Below, in pieces: positions 36,468 through 48,722 of a stretch of 64,000 nucleotides of DNA; position 1 is the first letter of the stretch; the number at the start of each line of letters is the position of its first letter. The notes below the pieces were generated by a model that worked only from the letters and a program-made list of their open reading frames with translations, was not told the DNA's origin and ran no database searches. Made by a program: the position numbers and the translations under genes. Source of the stretch: Acanthosepion lycidas (taxonomy: Eukaryota; Mollusca; Cephalopoda; Sepiida; Sepiidae); assembly GCA_963932145.1 (NCBI GenBank), contig OZ010577.1, positions 15,973,889 through 16,037,888 of the forward strand, given 5' to 3'.

Positions 36468-38477
36468 GTGAGCGTAGCATGCAAAGGTTACGACCCACGT
36501 AACAGGGATTTCCTTGAAAAACTGTGTGGACGCAAAGTGGGTGATCGCTGTAGGTTTCTCTCCTGCCGTGCGTTCTATTTGCCTTTACATTCTTTCATTT
36601 TACTTTATGAACATGCAAGAGCCTCTTCTAGAACCGGCTTACAATTATTTTTCATTCGAACTCATACAGTGAGCGTAGCATGCAAAGGATACTATTCATA
36701 TAACAGGGATTTCCTTGAAAAAATGTGTGGACGCAAAATGGGTGATCGCTGTATTTTTCTCTCCTGCCGTGCGTTCTATTTACCTTTACATTCTTTCATT
36801 TAACTTCATGAACAGGCAAGAGGCTCCTCTAAAAGCTGCTTACAATTATTTTACATTCGAACTCATACAGTGAGAGTAGCATGCAAAGGTTACGACTCAA
36901 GTAACAGGGATTTCCTTGAAAAACTGTGTGGACGCAAAATGGGTGATCGCTGTATGTTTCTCTCCTGCCGTGCGTTCTATTTACCTTTACATTCTTTCAT
37001 TTCACTTTATGAACAGGCAAGGGTCTCCTCTAAAACCGGCTTACAATTATTTTTCATTCGAACTCATACAGTGAGCGTAGCATGCAAAGAATACTATTAA
37101 TATAACAGGGATGTCCATGAAAAACTGTGTGGACGCAAAGTGGGTGATCGCTGTATGTTTCTCTCCTGCCGTGCGTTCTATTTACCTTTACATTCTTTCA
37201 TTTCACTTTATGAACAGGCAAAAGCCTCTTCTAAAACCGGCTTACAATTATTTTTCATTCGAACTCATACAGTGAGCGTAACAGGCAAAGGTTACGACTC
37301 ACGTAACAGGGATTTCCTTGAAAAACTGTGTGGACGCAAAATGGGTGATCGCTGTATGTTTCTCTCCTGCCGTGCGTTCTATTTACCTTTACATTCTTTC
37401 ATTTCACTTTATGAACAGGCAAGGGTCTCCACTAAAACCGGCTTACAATTATTTTTCATTCGAACTCATACACTGAGCGTAGCATGCAAAGGATACTATT
37501 CATATAACATGGATTTCCTTGAAAAACTGTGTGGACGCAAAATGGGTGATCGCTGTATTTTTCTCTCCTGCCGTGCGTTCTATTTACCTTTACATTCTTT
37601 CATTTCACTTTATGAACAGGCAAGGCTCTCCTCTAAAACCGGCTTACAATTATTTTTCATTCGAACTCATACAGTGAGCGTAGCATGCAAAGGATACTAT
37701 TAATATAACAGGGATTTCCTTGAAAAACTGTGTGGACGCAAAGTGGGTGATCGCTGTATGTTTCTCTCCTGCCGTGCGTTCTATTTACCTTTACATTCTT
37801 TCATTTAACTTTATGAACAGTCAAGGGCCTCCTCTAAAACCGGCTTACAATTATTTTTCATTCGAACTCATACAGTGAGCGTAGCATGCAAAGGTTACGA
37901 CTCACGTAACAGGGATTTCCTTGAAAAAATGTGTGGACGCAAAATGGGTGATCGCTGTATGTTTTTCTCTTGCCGTGCGTTCTATTTACCTTTACATTCT
38001 TTCATTTCACTTTATGAACAGGCAAGAGCCTCCTTTAAAACCGGCTTACAATTATTTTTCATTCGAACTCATACAGTGAGCGTAGAATGCAAAGGTTACG
38101 ACTCACGTAACAGGGATTTCCTTGAAAAAATGTGTGGACGCAAAATGGGTGATCGCTGTAAGTTTCTCTCCTGCCGTGCGTTCTATTTACCTTTACATTC
38201 TTTCATTTCACTTTATGAAAAGGCAAGAGCCTTCTCTAAAGCCGACTTACAATTATTTTTCATTCGAACTCATACAGTGAGCGTAGCATGCAAAGGTTAC
38301 GACTCACGTAACAGGGATTTACTTGAAAAACTGTGTGGACGCAAAGTGGGTGATCGCTCTATGTTTCTCTAGTGCCGTGCGTTCTATTTACCTTTACATT
38401 CTTTCATTTCACTTTATGAACAGGCAAGAGCCTCCTCTAAAACCGGCTTACAATTATTTTTCATTCGAACTCATACA

Positions 38478-38678
38478 GTGAGCGTAGCATGCAAAGGTTA
38501 CGACTCACGTAACAGGGATTTCCTTGAAAAACTGTGTGGACGCAAAATGGGTGATCGCTGTATGTTTCTCTCCTGCCGTGCGTTCTATTTACCTTTACAT
38601 TCTTTCATTTCACTTTATGAACAGGCAAGAGCCTCCTCTAAAACCGGCTTACAATTATTTTTCATTCGAACTCATACA
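38478..38678 (+). repeat. Exemplar consensus-like monomer (inverted-repeat form)
   Basis: A useful reference copy that carries the commonest base wherever I compared units. It is 201 bases with 46 C and 38 G (42% G+C). Landmarks by monomer position: palindrome GCATGC at 10-15; inverted repeat GTTACG / CGTAAC at 20-25 and 31-36 with loop ACTCA; A-tract at 50-54; AAAATGGG at 67-74; pyrimidine-rich stretch about 81-137; GAACAG ending at 147; ACCGGC at 166-171; ATTTTTC at 180-186; palindrome TTCGAA at 188-193. Nine CpG sites are present. In forward frame 1 it reads as 67 codons without a stop. Confidence 0.95.
38497..38513 (+). other. Inverted repeat within the monomer (example copy)
   Basis: GTTACG-ACTCA-CGTAAC forms a perfect 6-bp stem with a 5-base loop at monomer positions 20-36. 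It recurs at the same place in every first-form unit, so it is spaced at multiples of 201 bp across the array. Second-form units lose three of the six pairs (20-36 numbering: 21/35, 24/32 and 25/31). It could be a short cruciform or a dyad binding site; function is not shown. Confidence 0.8.
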
Positions 38679-41600
38679 GTGAGCGTAGCATGCAAAGGTT
38701 ACGACTCACGTAACAGGGATTTCCTTGAAAAACTGTGTGGACGCAAAATGGGTGATCGCTGTATGTTTCTCTCCTGCCGTGCGTTCTATTTACCTTTACA
38801 TTCTTTCATTTCACTTTATGAAAGGCAAGAGCCTCCTCTAAAGCCGACTTACAATTATTTTTCATTCGAACTCATACAGTGAGCGTAGCATGCAAAGGTT
38901 ACGACTCACGTAACAGGGATTTCCTTGAAAAACTGTGTGGACGCAAAATGGGTGATCGCTGTATGTTTCTCTCCTGCCGTGCGTTCCATTTACCTTTACA
39001 TTCTTTCATTTCACTTTATGAACAGGCACGAGCCTCCTTTAAAACCGGCTTACAATTATTTTTCATTCGAACTCATACAGTGAGGGTAGCATGCAAAGGT
39101 TACGACTCACGTAACAGGGATTTCCTTGAAAAACTGTGTGGACGCGAAATGGGTGATCGCTGTATGTTTCTCTCCTGCCGTGCGTTCTATTTACCTTTAC
39201 ATTCTTTCATTTCACTTTATGAACAGGCAAGAGCCTCCTCTAAAACCGGCTTACAATTATTTTTCATTCGAACTCATACAGTGAGCGTAGCATGCAAAGG
39301 TTACGACTCACGTAACAGGGATTTCCTTGAAAAACTGTGTGGACGCAAAATAGGTGATCGCTGTATGTTTCTCTCCTGCCGTGCGTTCTATTTACCTTTA
39401 CATTCTTTCATTTCACTTTATGAACAGGCAAGAGCCTCCTCTAAAACCGGCTTACAATTATTTTTCATTCGAACTCATACAGTGAGCGTAGCATGCAAAG
39501 GTTACGACTCACGTAACAGGGATTTCCTTGAAAAACTGTGTGGACGCAAAATGGGTGATCGCTGTATGTTTCTCTCCTGCCGTGCGTTCTATTTACCTTT
39601 ACATTCTTTCATTTCACTTTATGAACAAGCAAGGGTCTCCACTAAAACCGGTTTACAATTATTTTACATTCGAACTCATACAGTGAGCGTAGCATGCAAA
39701 GGTTACGACTCACGTAACAGGGATTTACTTGAAAAACTGTGTGGACGCAAAGTGGGTGATCGCTGTATGTTTCTCTCCTGCCGTGCATTCTATTTGCCTT
39801 TACATTCTTTCATTTCACTTTATGAACATGCAAGAGGCTCCTCTAAAAGCTGCTTACAATTATTTTTCATTCGAACTCATACAGTGAGCGTAGCATGCAA
39901 AGGTTACGACTCACGTAACAGGGATTTCCTTGAAAAACTGTGTGGACGCAAAATGGGTGATCGCTGTATGTTTCTCTCCTGCCGTGCGTTCTATTTACCT
40001 TTACATTCTTTCATTTCACTTTATGGACAGGCAAGAGGCTCCTCTAAAAGCTGCTTACAATTATTTTTCATTCGAACTCATACAGTGAGCGTAGCATGCA
40101 AAGGTTACGACTCACGTAACAAGGATTTCCTTGAAAAACTGTGTGGACGCAAAATGTGTGATCGCTGTATGTTTCTCTCCTGCAGTGCGTTCTATTTACC
40201 TTTACATTCTTTCATTTCACTTTATGAACAGGCAAGGGTCTCCTCTAAAACCGGCTTACAATTATTTTTCATTCGAACTCATACAGTGAGCGTAGCATGC
40301 AAAGGATACTATTAATATAACAGGGATTTCCTTCAAAAACTGTGTGGACGCAAAGTGGGTGATCGCTGTATGTTTCTCTCCTGCCGTGCGTTCTATTTAC
40401 CTTTACATTCTTTCATTTCACTTTATGAACAGGCAAGAGCCTCATCTAAAACCGGCTTACAATTATTTTTCATTCGAACTCATACAGTGAGCGTAGCATG
40501 CAAAGGATAATATTCATATAACAGGGATTTCCTTGAAAAACTGTGTGGACGCAAAATGGGTGATCGCTGTAGGTTTCTCTCCTGCCGTGCGTTCTATTTA
40601 CCTTTACATTCTTTCATTTAACTTTATGAACAGGCAAGAGGCTCCTCTAAAAGCTGCTTACAATTATTTTTCATTCGAACTCATACAGTGTGCGTAGCAT
40701 GCAACGGTTACGACTCACGTAACAGGGATTTCCTTGAAAAACTGTGTGGACGCAAAATGGGTGATTGCTGTATGTTTCTCTCCTGCCGTGCGTTCTATTT
40801 ACCTTTACATTCTTTCATTTAACTTTATGAACAGGCAAGAGCCTCCTCTAAAACCGGCTTACAATTATTTTTCATTCGAACTCATACAGTGAGCGTAGCA
40901 TGCAAAGGTTACGACTCACGTAACAGGGATTTCCTTGAAAAACTGTGTGGACGCAAAATGGGTGATCGCTGTATGTTTCTCTCCTGCCGTGCGTTCTATT
41001 TACCTTTACATTCTTTCATTTCACTTTATGAAAAGGCAAGAGCATCCTCTAAAACCGGCTTACAATTATTTTTCATTCGACCTCATACAGTGAGCGTAGC
41101 ATGCAAAGGTTACGACTCACGTAACAGGGATTTCCTTGAAAAACTGTGTGGACGCAAAATGGGTGATCGCTGTATGTTTCTCTCCTGCCGTGCGTTCTAT
41201 TTACCTTTACATTCTTTCATTTCACGTTATGAACAGGCGAGAGCCTCCACTAAAACCGGCTTACAATTATTTTTCATTCGAACTCATACAGTGAGCGTAG
41301 CATGCAAAGGTTACGACTCACGTAACAGGGATTTCCTTGAAAAACTGTGTGGACGCAAAATGGGTGATCGCTGTATGTTTCTCTCCTGCCGTGCGTTCTA
41401 TTTACCTTTACATTCTTTCATTTCACTTTATGAACAGGCAAGAGCCTCCTCTAAAACCGGCTTACAATTATTTTTCATTCGAACTCATACAGTGAGCGTA
41501 GCATGCAAAGGATAATATTCATATAACAGGGATTTCCTTGAAAAACTGTGTGGACGCAAAATGGGTGATCGCTGTATGTTTCTCTCCTGCCGTGCGTTCT

Positions 41601-42295
41601 ATTTACCTTTACATTCTTTCATTTAACTTTATGAACAGGCAAGAGGCTCCTCTAAAAGCTGCTTACAATTATTTTTCATTCGAACTCATACAGTGAGCGT
41701 AGCATGCAACGGTTACGACTCATGTAACAGGGATTTCCTTGAAAAACTGTGTGGACGCAAAATGGGTGATTGCTGTATGTTTCTCTCCTGCCGTGCGTTC
41801 TATTTACCTTTACATTCTTTCATTTAACTTTATGAACAGGCAAGAGCCTCCTCTAAAACCGGCTTACAATTATTTTTCATTCGAACTCATACAGTGAGCG
41901 TAGCATGCAAAGGTTACGACTCACGTAACAGGGATTTCCTTGAAAAACTCTGTGGACGCAAAATGGGTGATCGCTGTATGTTTCTCTCCTGCCGTGCGTT
42001 CTATTTACCTTTACATTCATTCATTTCACTTTATGAACAACCAAGAGCCTCCTCTAAAACCGGCTTACAATTATTTTTCATTCGAACTCATACAGTGAGC
42101 GTAGCATGCAAAGGTTACGACTCACGTAACAGGGATTTCCTTGAAAAACTGTGTGGACGCAAAATGGGTGATCGGTGTATGTTTCTCTCCTGCCGAGCGT
42201 TCTATTTACCTTTACATTCTTTCATTTAACTTTATGAACAGGCAAGAGCCTCCTCTAAAACCGGCTTACAATTATTTTTCATTCGAACTCATACA

Positions 42296-42616
42296 GTGAG
42301 CGTAGCATGCAAAGGATACTATTCATATGACAGGGATTTCCTTGAAAAACTGTGTGGACGCAAAATGGGTGATCGCTGAATGTTTGTCTCCTGCTGTGCG
42401 TTCTATTTACCTTTACATTCTTTCATTTAACTTTATGAACAGGCAAGAGCCTCCGCTAAATCTGCTTACAATTATTTTTCATTCGAACTCATACAGTGAG
42501 CGTAGCATGCAATGGTTACGACTCACGTAACAGGGATTTCCATGAAAAACTGTGTGGACGCAAAATGGGTGATCGCTGTATGTTTCTCTCCTGCCGTGCG
42601 TTCTATTTACCTTTAC
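42296..42616 (+). repeat. Two-monomer island shared with 21,395-21,715
   Basis: Carries CATATGACAGGG, ATCGCTGAATGTTTGTC, CCTCCGCTAAATCTGC and TTTCCATGAAAAAC, as at 21,395. It sits between E-type neighbours (GAACAACCAAGAGCC upstream, AGGGTCTCCACTAAAACC downstream), which do not resemble the neighbours of the first island. Confidence 0.85.
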
Positions 42617-44079
42617 ATTATTTCATTTCACTTTGTGAACAGGCAAGGGTCTCCACTAAAACCGGCTTACAATTATTTTTCATTCGAACTCATACAGTGA
42701 GCGTAGCATGCAAAGGTTACGACTCACGTAACAGGGATTTCCTTGAAAAACTGTGTGGACGCAAAATAGGTGATCGCTGTATGTTTCTCTCCTGCCGTGC
42801 GTTCTATTTACCTTTACATTCTTTCATTTCACTTTATGAACAGGCAAGAGCCTCCTCTAAAACCGGCTTACAATTATTTTTCATTCGAACTCATACAGTG
42901 AGCGTAGCATGCAAAGGTTACGACTCACGTAACAGGGATTTCCTTGAAAAACTGTGTGGGCGCAAAATGGGTGATCGCTGTATGTTTCTCTCCTGCCGTG
43001 CGTTCTATTTATCTTTACATTCTTTCATTTCACTTTATGAACAGGCAACGGTCTCCACTAAAACCGGCTTACAATTATTTTTCATTCGAACTCATACAGT
43101 GAGCGTAGCATGCAAAGGTTACGACTCACGTAACAGGGATTTCCTTGAAAAACTGTGTGGACGCAAAATGGGTGATCGCAGTATGTTTCTTTCCTGCCGT
43201 GCGTTCTATTTACCTTTACATTCTTTCATTTCACTTTATGAACAGGCGAGGGTCTCCACTAAAACCGGCTTACAATTATTTTTCATTCGAACTCATACAG
43301 TGAGCGTAGCATGCAAAAGTTACGACTCACGTAACAAGGATTTCCTTGAAAAACTGTGTGGACGCAAAATGTGTGATTGCTGTATGTTTCTCTCCTGCCG
43401 TGCGTTCTATTTACCTTTACATTCTTTCATTTCACTTTATGAAAAGGCAAGAGCCTCCTCTAAAAGCTGCTTACAATTATTTTTCATTCGAACTCATACA
43501 GTGAGCGTAGCATGGAAAGGTTACGACTCACGTAACAGGGATTTCCTTGAAAAAATATGTGGAGGCAAAATGGGTGATCGCTGTATGTTTTTCTCCTGCC
43601 GTGCGTTCTATTTACCTTTACATTCTTTCATTTCACTTTATGAACAGGCAAGAGCCTCCTTTAAAACCGGCGTACAATTATTTTTCATTCGAACTCATAC
43701 ACTGAGCGTAGCATGCAAAGGATACTATTCATATAACAGGGATTTCCTTGAAAAACTGTGTGGACGCAAAATGGGTGATCGCTGTATGTTTCTCTCCTGC
43801 CGTGCGTTCTATTTACCTTTACATTCTTTCATTTCACTTTATGAACAGGCAAGAGCCTCCTTTAAAACCGGCTTACAATTATTTTTCATTCGAACTCATA
43901 CAGTGAGCGTAGCATGCAAAGGTTACGACTCACGTAACAGGGATTTCCTTGAAAAACTGTGTGGACGCAAAATGGGTGATCGCTGTATGTTTCTCTCCTG
44001 CCGTGCGTTCTATTTACCTTTACATTCTTTCATTTCACTTTATGAACAGGCAAGAGCCTCCTCTAAAACCGGCTTATAA
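42496..44079 (+). other. Open frame through the satellite (527 codons), probably not a gene
   Basis: Runs through almost eight monomers from the second unit of the 42,296 island to the CGGCTTATAATT stop near 44,077. It crosses the unit with AAAAAATATGTGGAGG, so it includes Cys to Trp and Arg to Gly replacements at otherwise regular positions. Replacements of this kind argue against a constrained protein. Confidence 0.83.
43502..43903 (+). repeat. Dispersed E module (GCATGGAAAGG / AAAAAATATGTGGAGGC)
   Basis: The unit at 43,502 has GCATGGAAAGG, GAAAAAATATGTGGAGG and TGTTTTTCTCC, and leads through GGCGTACAATT and CATACACTGAGCG into a second-form cassette unit at 43,703. The same marks start at 50,532, 62,389 and 63,193. 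In those three places one extra unit lies between the first and last members, so this copy is one monomer shorter. Confidence 0.8.
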
Positions 44080-46913
44080 TTATTTTTCATTCGAACTCAT
44101 ACAGTGAGCGTAGCATGCAAAGGTTACGACTCACGTAACAGGGATTTCCTTGAAAAACTGTGTGGACGCAAAATGGGTGATCGCTGTATGTTTCTCTTCT
44201 GCCGTGCGTTCTATTTACCTTTACATTCTTTCATTTCACTTTATGAACAGGCAAGAGCCTCCTCTAAAACCGGCTTACAATTATTTTTCATTCGAACTCA
44301 TACAGTGAGCGTAGCATGCAAAGGTTACGACTCACGTAACAGGGATTTCCTTGAAAAACTGTGTGGACGCAAAATGGGTGATCGCAGTATGTTTCTCTCC
44401 TGCCGTGCGTTCTATTTACCTTTACATTCTTTCATTTCACTTTATGAACAGGCAAGGGTCTCCACTAAAACCGGCTTGCAATTATTTTTCATTCGAACTC
44501 ATACAGTGAGCGTAGCATGCAAAGGTTACGACTCACGTAACAGGGATTTACTTGAAAAACTGTGTGGACGCAAAGTGGGTGATCGCTGTATGTTTCTCTC
44601 CTGCAGTGCGTTCTATTTACCTTTACATTCTTTCATTTCACTTTATGAACAGGCAAGGGTCTCCACTAAAACCGGCTTACAATTATTTTTCATTCGAACT
44701 CATACAGTGAGCGTAGCATGCAAAGGTTACGACTCACGTAACGGATTTCCTTGAAAAACTGTGTGGACGCAAATTAGGGTATCGCTGTATGTTTCTCTCC
44801 TGCCGTGCGTTCTATTTACCTTTACATTCTTTCATTTCACTTTATGAACAGGCAAGAGCCTCCTTTAAAACCGGCGTACAATTATTTTTCATTCGAACTC
44901 ATACAGTGAGCGTAGCATGCAAAGGATACTATTCATATAACAGGGATTTCCTTGAAAAACTGTGTGGACGCAAAGTGGGTGATCGCTGTATGTTTCTCTC
45001 CTGCCGTGCGTTCTATTTACCTTTACATTCATTCATTTCACTTTATGAACAACCAAGGGCCTCCTCTAAAACCGGCTTACAATTATTTTTCATTCGAACT
45101 CATACAGTGAGCGTAGCATGCAAAGGTTACGACTCACGTAACAGGGATTTCCTTGAAAAACTGTGTGGACGCAAAATGGGTGATCGCTGTATGTTTCTCT
45201 CCTGCCGTGCGTTCTATTTACCTTTACATTCTTTCATTTCACGTTATGAACAGGCAAGAGCCTCCACTAAAACCGGCTTACAATTATTTTTCATTCGAAC
45301 TCATACAGTGAGCGTAGCATGCAAAGGTTACGACTTACGTAACAGGGATTTACTTGAAAAACTGTGTGGACGCAAAGTGGGTGATCGCTGTATGTTTCTC
45401 TCCTGCCGTGCGTTCTATTTACCTTTACATTCTTTCATTTCACTTTATGAACAGGCAAGAGCCTCCTCTAAAACCGGCTTACAATTATTTTTCATTCGAA
45501 CTCATACACTGAGCGTAGCATGCAAAGGATACTATTCTTATAACAGGGATTTCCTTGAAAAACTGTGTGTACGCAAAGTGGGTGATCGCTGAATGTTTCT
45601 CTCCTGCCGTGCGTTCTATTTACCTTTACATTCTTTCATTTCACTTTATGAACAGGCAAGAGCCTCCTCTAAAACCGGCTTACAATTATTTTTCATTTGA
45701 ACTCATACAGTGAGCGTAGCATGCAAAGGTTACGACTCACGTAACAGGGATTTCCTTGAAAAACTGTGTGGACGCAAAATGGGTGATCGCTGTATGTTTC
45801 TCTCCTGCCGTGCGTTCTATTTACCTTTACATTCTTTCATTTAACTTTATGAACAGGCAAGAGCCTCCTCTGAAACCGGCTTACAATTATTTTTCATTCG
45901 AACTCATACAGTGAGCGTAGCATGCAAAGGTTACGACTCACGTAACAGGGATTTCCTTGAAAAACTGTGTGGACGCAAAATGGGTGATGGCTGTATGTTT
46001 CTCTCCTGCCGTGCGTTCTATTTACCTTTACATTCTTTCATTTCACTTTATGAACAGGCAAGGGTCTCCACTAAAACCGGCTTGCAATTATTTTTCATTC
46101 GAACTCATACAGTGAGCGTAGCATGCAAAGGTTACGACTCACGTAACAGGGATTTACTTGAAAAACTGTGTGGACGCAAAGTGGGTGATCGCTGTATGTT
46201 TCTCTCCTGCCGTGCGTTCTATTTACCTTTACATTCTTTCATTTCACTTTATGAACAGGCAAGGGTCTCCACTAAAACCGGCTTACAATTATTTTTCATT
46301 CGAACTCATACAGTGAGCGTAGCATGCAAAGGTTACGACTCACGTAACGGATTTCCTTGAAAAACTGTGTGGACGCAAAATAGGTGATCGCTGTATGTTT
46401 CTCTCCTGCCGTGCGTTCTATTTACCTTTACATTCTTTCATTTCACTTTATGAACAGGCAAGAGCCTCCTTTAAAACCGGCGTACATTTATTTTTCATTC
46501 GAACTCATACACTGAGCGTAGCATGCAAAGGATACTATTCATATAACAGGGATTTCCTTGAAAAACTGTGTGGACGCAAAGTGGGTGATCGCTGTATGTT
46601 TCTCTCCTGCCGTGCGTTCTATTTACCTTTACATTCTTTCATTTAACTTTATGAACAGGCAAGAGCCTCCTCTAAAACCGGCTTACAATTATTTTTCATT
46701 CGAACTCATACAGTGAGCGTAGCATGCAAAGGTTACGACTCACGTAACAGGGATTTCCTTGAAAAACTGTATGGACGCAAAATGGGTGATCGCTGTATGT
46801 TTCTCTCCTGCCGTGCGTTCTATTTACCTTTACATTCATTCATTTCACTTTATGAACAACCAAGAGCCTCCTCTAAAACCGGCTTACAATTATTTTTCAT
46901 TCGAACTCATACA

Positions 46914-48722
46914 GTGAGCGTAGCATGCAAAGGTTACGACTCACGTAACAGGGATTTCCTTGAAAAACTGTGTGGACGCAAAATGGGTGATCGCTGTATG
47001 TTTCTCTCCTGCCGTGCGTTCTATTTACCTTTACATTCTTTCATTTCACGTTATGAACAGGCAAGAGCCTCCACTAAAACCGGCTTACAATTATTTTTCA
47101 TTCGAACTCATACAGTGAGCGTAGCATGCAAAGGTTACGACTCACGTAACAGGGATTTACTTGAAAAACTGTGTGGACGCAAAGTGGGTGATCGCTGTAT
47201 GTTTCTCTCCTGCCGTGCGTTCTATTTACCTTTACATTCTTTCATTTCACTTTATGAACAGGCAAGAGCCTCCTCTAAAACCGGCTTACAATTATTTTTC
47301 ATTCGAACTCATACACTGAGCGTAGCATGCAAAGGATACTATTCTTATAACAGGGATTTCCTTGAAAAACTGTGTGTACGCAAAGTGGGTGATCGCTGAA
47401 TGTTTCTCTCCTGCCGTGCGTTCTATTTACCTTTACATTCTTTCATTTAACTTTATGAACAGGCAAGAGCCTCCTCTGAAACCGGCTTACAATTATTTTT
47501 CATTCGAACTCATACAGTGAGCGTACCATGCAAAGGTTACGACTCACGTAACAGGGATTTACTTGAAAAACTGTGTGGACGCAAAATGGGTGATGGCTGT
47601 ATGTTTCTCTCCTGCCGTGCGTTCTATTTACCTTTACATTCTTTCATTTCACTTTATGAACTGGCAAGAGCCTCCTCTAAAACCGGCTTGCAATTATTTT
47701 TCATTCGAACTCATACACTGAGCGTAGCATGCAAAGGATACTATTCATATAACAGGGATTTCCTTGAAAAACTGTGTGGACGCAAAGTGGGTGATCGCTG
47801 TATGTTTCTCTCCTGACGTGCGTTCTATTCACCTTTACATTCTTTCATTTAACTTTATGAACAGGCAAGAGCCTCCACTAAAACCGGCTTACAATTATTT
47901 TTCATTCGAACTCATACAGTGAGCGTAGCATGCAAAGGTAACGACTCACGTAACAGGGATTTACTTGAAAAACTGTGTGGACGCAAAGTGGGTGATGGCT
48001 GTATGTTTCTCTCCTGCCGTGCGTTCTATTTACCTTTACATTCTTTCATTTCACTTTATGAACAGGCAAGAGCCACCTCTAAAAACGGCTTATAATTATT
48101 TTTCATTCGAACTCATACAGTGAGCGTAGCATGCAAAGGTTACGACTCACGTAACAGGGATTTCCTTGAAAAACTGTGTGGGCGCAAAATGGGTGATCGC
48201 TGTATGTTTCTCTCCTGCCGTGCGTTCTATTTACCTTTACATTCTTTCATTTCACTTTATGAACAGGCAAGGGTCTCCACTAAAACCGGCTTACAATTAT
48301 TTTTCATTCGAACTCATACAGTGAGCGTAGCATGCAAAGGTTACGACTCACGTAACAGGGATTTCCTTGAAAAACTGTGTGGACGCAAAATGGGTGATCG
48401 CAGTATGTTTCTCTCCTGCCGTGCGTTCTATTTACCTTTACATTCTTTCATTTCACTTTATGAACAGGCAAGAGTCTCCACTAAAACCGGCTTACAATTA
48501 TTTTTCATTCGAACTCATACAGTGAGCGTAGCATGCAAATGTTACGACTCACGTAACAAGGATTTCCTTGAAAAACTGTGTGGACGCAAAATGTGTGATC
48601 GCTGTATATTTCTGTCCTGCCGTGCGTTCTATTTACCTTTACATTCTTTCATTTCACTTCATGAAAAGGCAAGAGCATCCTCTAAAACCGGCTTACAATT
48701 ATTTTTCATTCGACCTCATACA
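46914..48722 (+). repeat. Higher-order repeat E, copy 1 (9 monomers, 1,809 bp)
   Basis: Marks in order: TTTCACGTTATG with CCTCCACTAAAACC; GATTTACTTG; CACTGAGCG with TATTCTTATAAC and GTGTGTACGC; ATCGCTGAATG; GCGTACCATGC with GGTGATGGCTG; TCTCCTGACGTGCG with TATTCACC; GGTAACGACTC; AAAACGGCTTATAATT; GGGTCTCCACTAAAACC. The series restarts at 48,723, shift 1,809 (47,517/49,326 and 48,120/49,929). Confidence 0.88.

Larger units (their letters stand above)
26216..37000 (+). repeat. Satellite subfamily D region
   Basis: Units here share variants rare elsewhere: GGGTGTTCG for GGGTGATCG, AAAACCTGC for AAAACCGGC, GAACTGGC, CTGTATGGACG, TTCATGTAAC, GCGTAGCCTGC and GATTTACTTG. Most units between 28,600 and 30,640 carry TTTAAC or TTTAAATTT, so open frames are scarce there. 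Several nested duplications lie inside (listed separately). On a larger scale 26,417-27,621 matches 31,644-32,848 at shift 5,227, and 30,639 onward matches 36,468 onward at shift 5,829. The region therefore looks like one about 5.2-5.8 kb block duplicated once, with later local gains and losses. Confidence 0.8.

Noticed and set aside
38468-38489. Promoter-like or polyadenylation signals
   Set aside because: Short TATTTA and ACAATTATTT stretches occur in every unit, but none has a proper spacing to other core elements, and no canonical AATAAA is present in the exemplar monomer.
38478-38678. CENP-B box in the monomer
   Set aside because: The TTCG at positions 188-191 is followed by AACTCATACAG, which lacks the needed A and CGGG at the right spacing. 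No match was found on the other strand.
38478-38678. tRNA-derived (SINE-like) origin with pol III A and B boxes
   Set aside because: ATTCGAACTC resembles a B box core and TAGCATGCAAAGG loosely an A box. Each has mismatches, their order and spacing are wrong, and no tRNA fold or A-rich tail is present.
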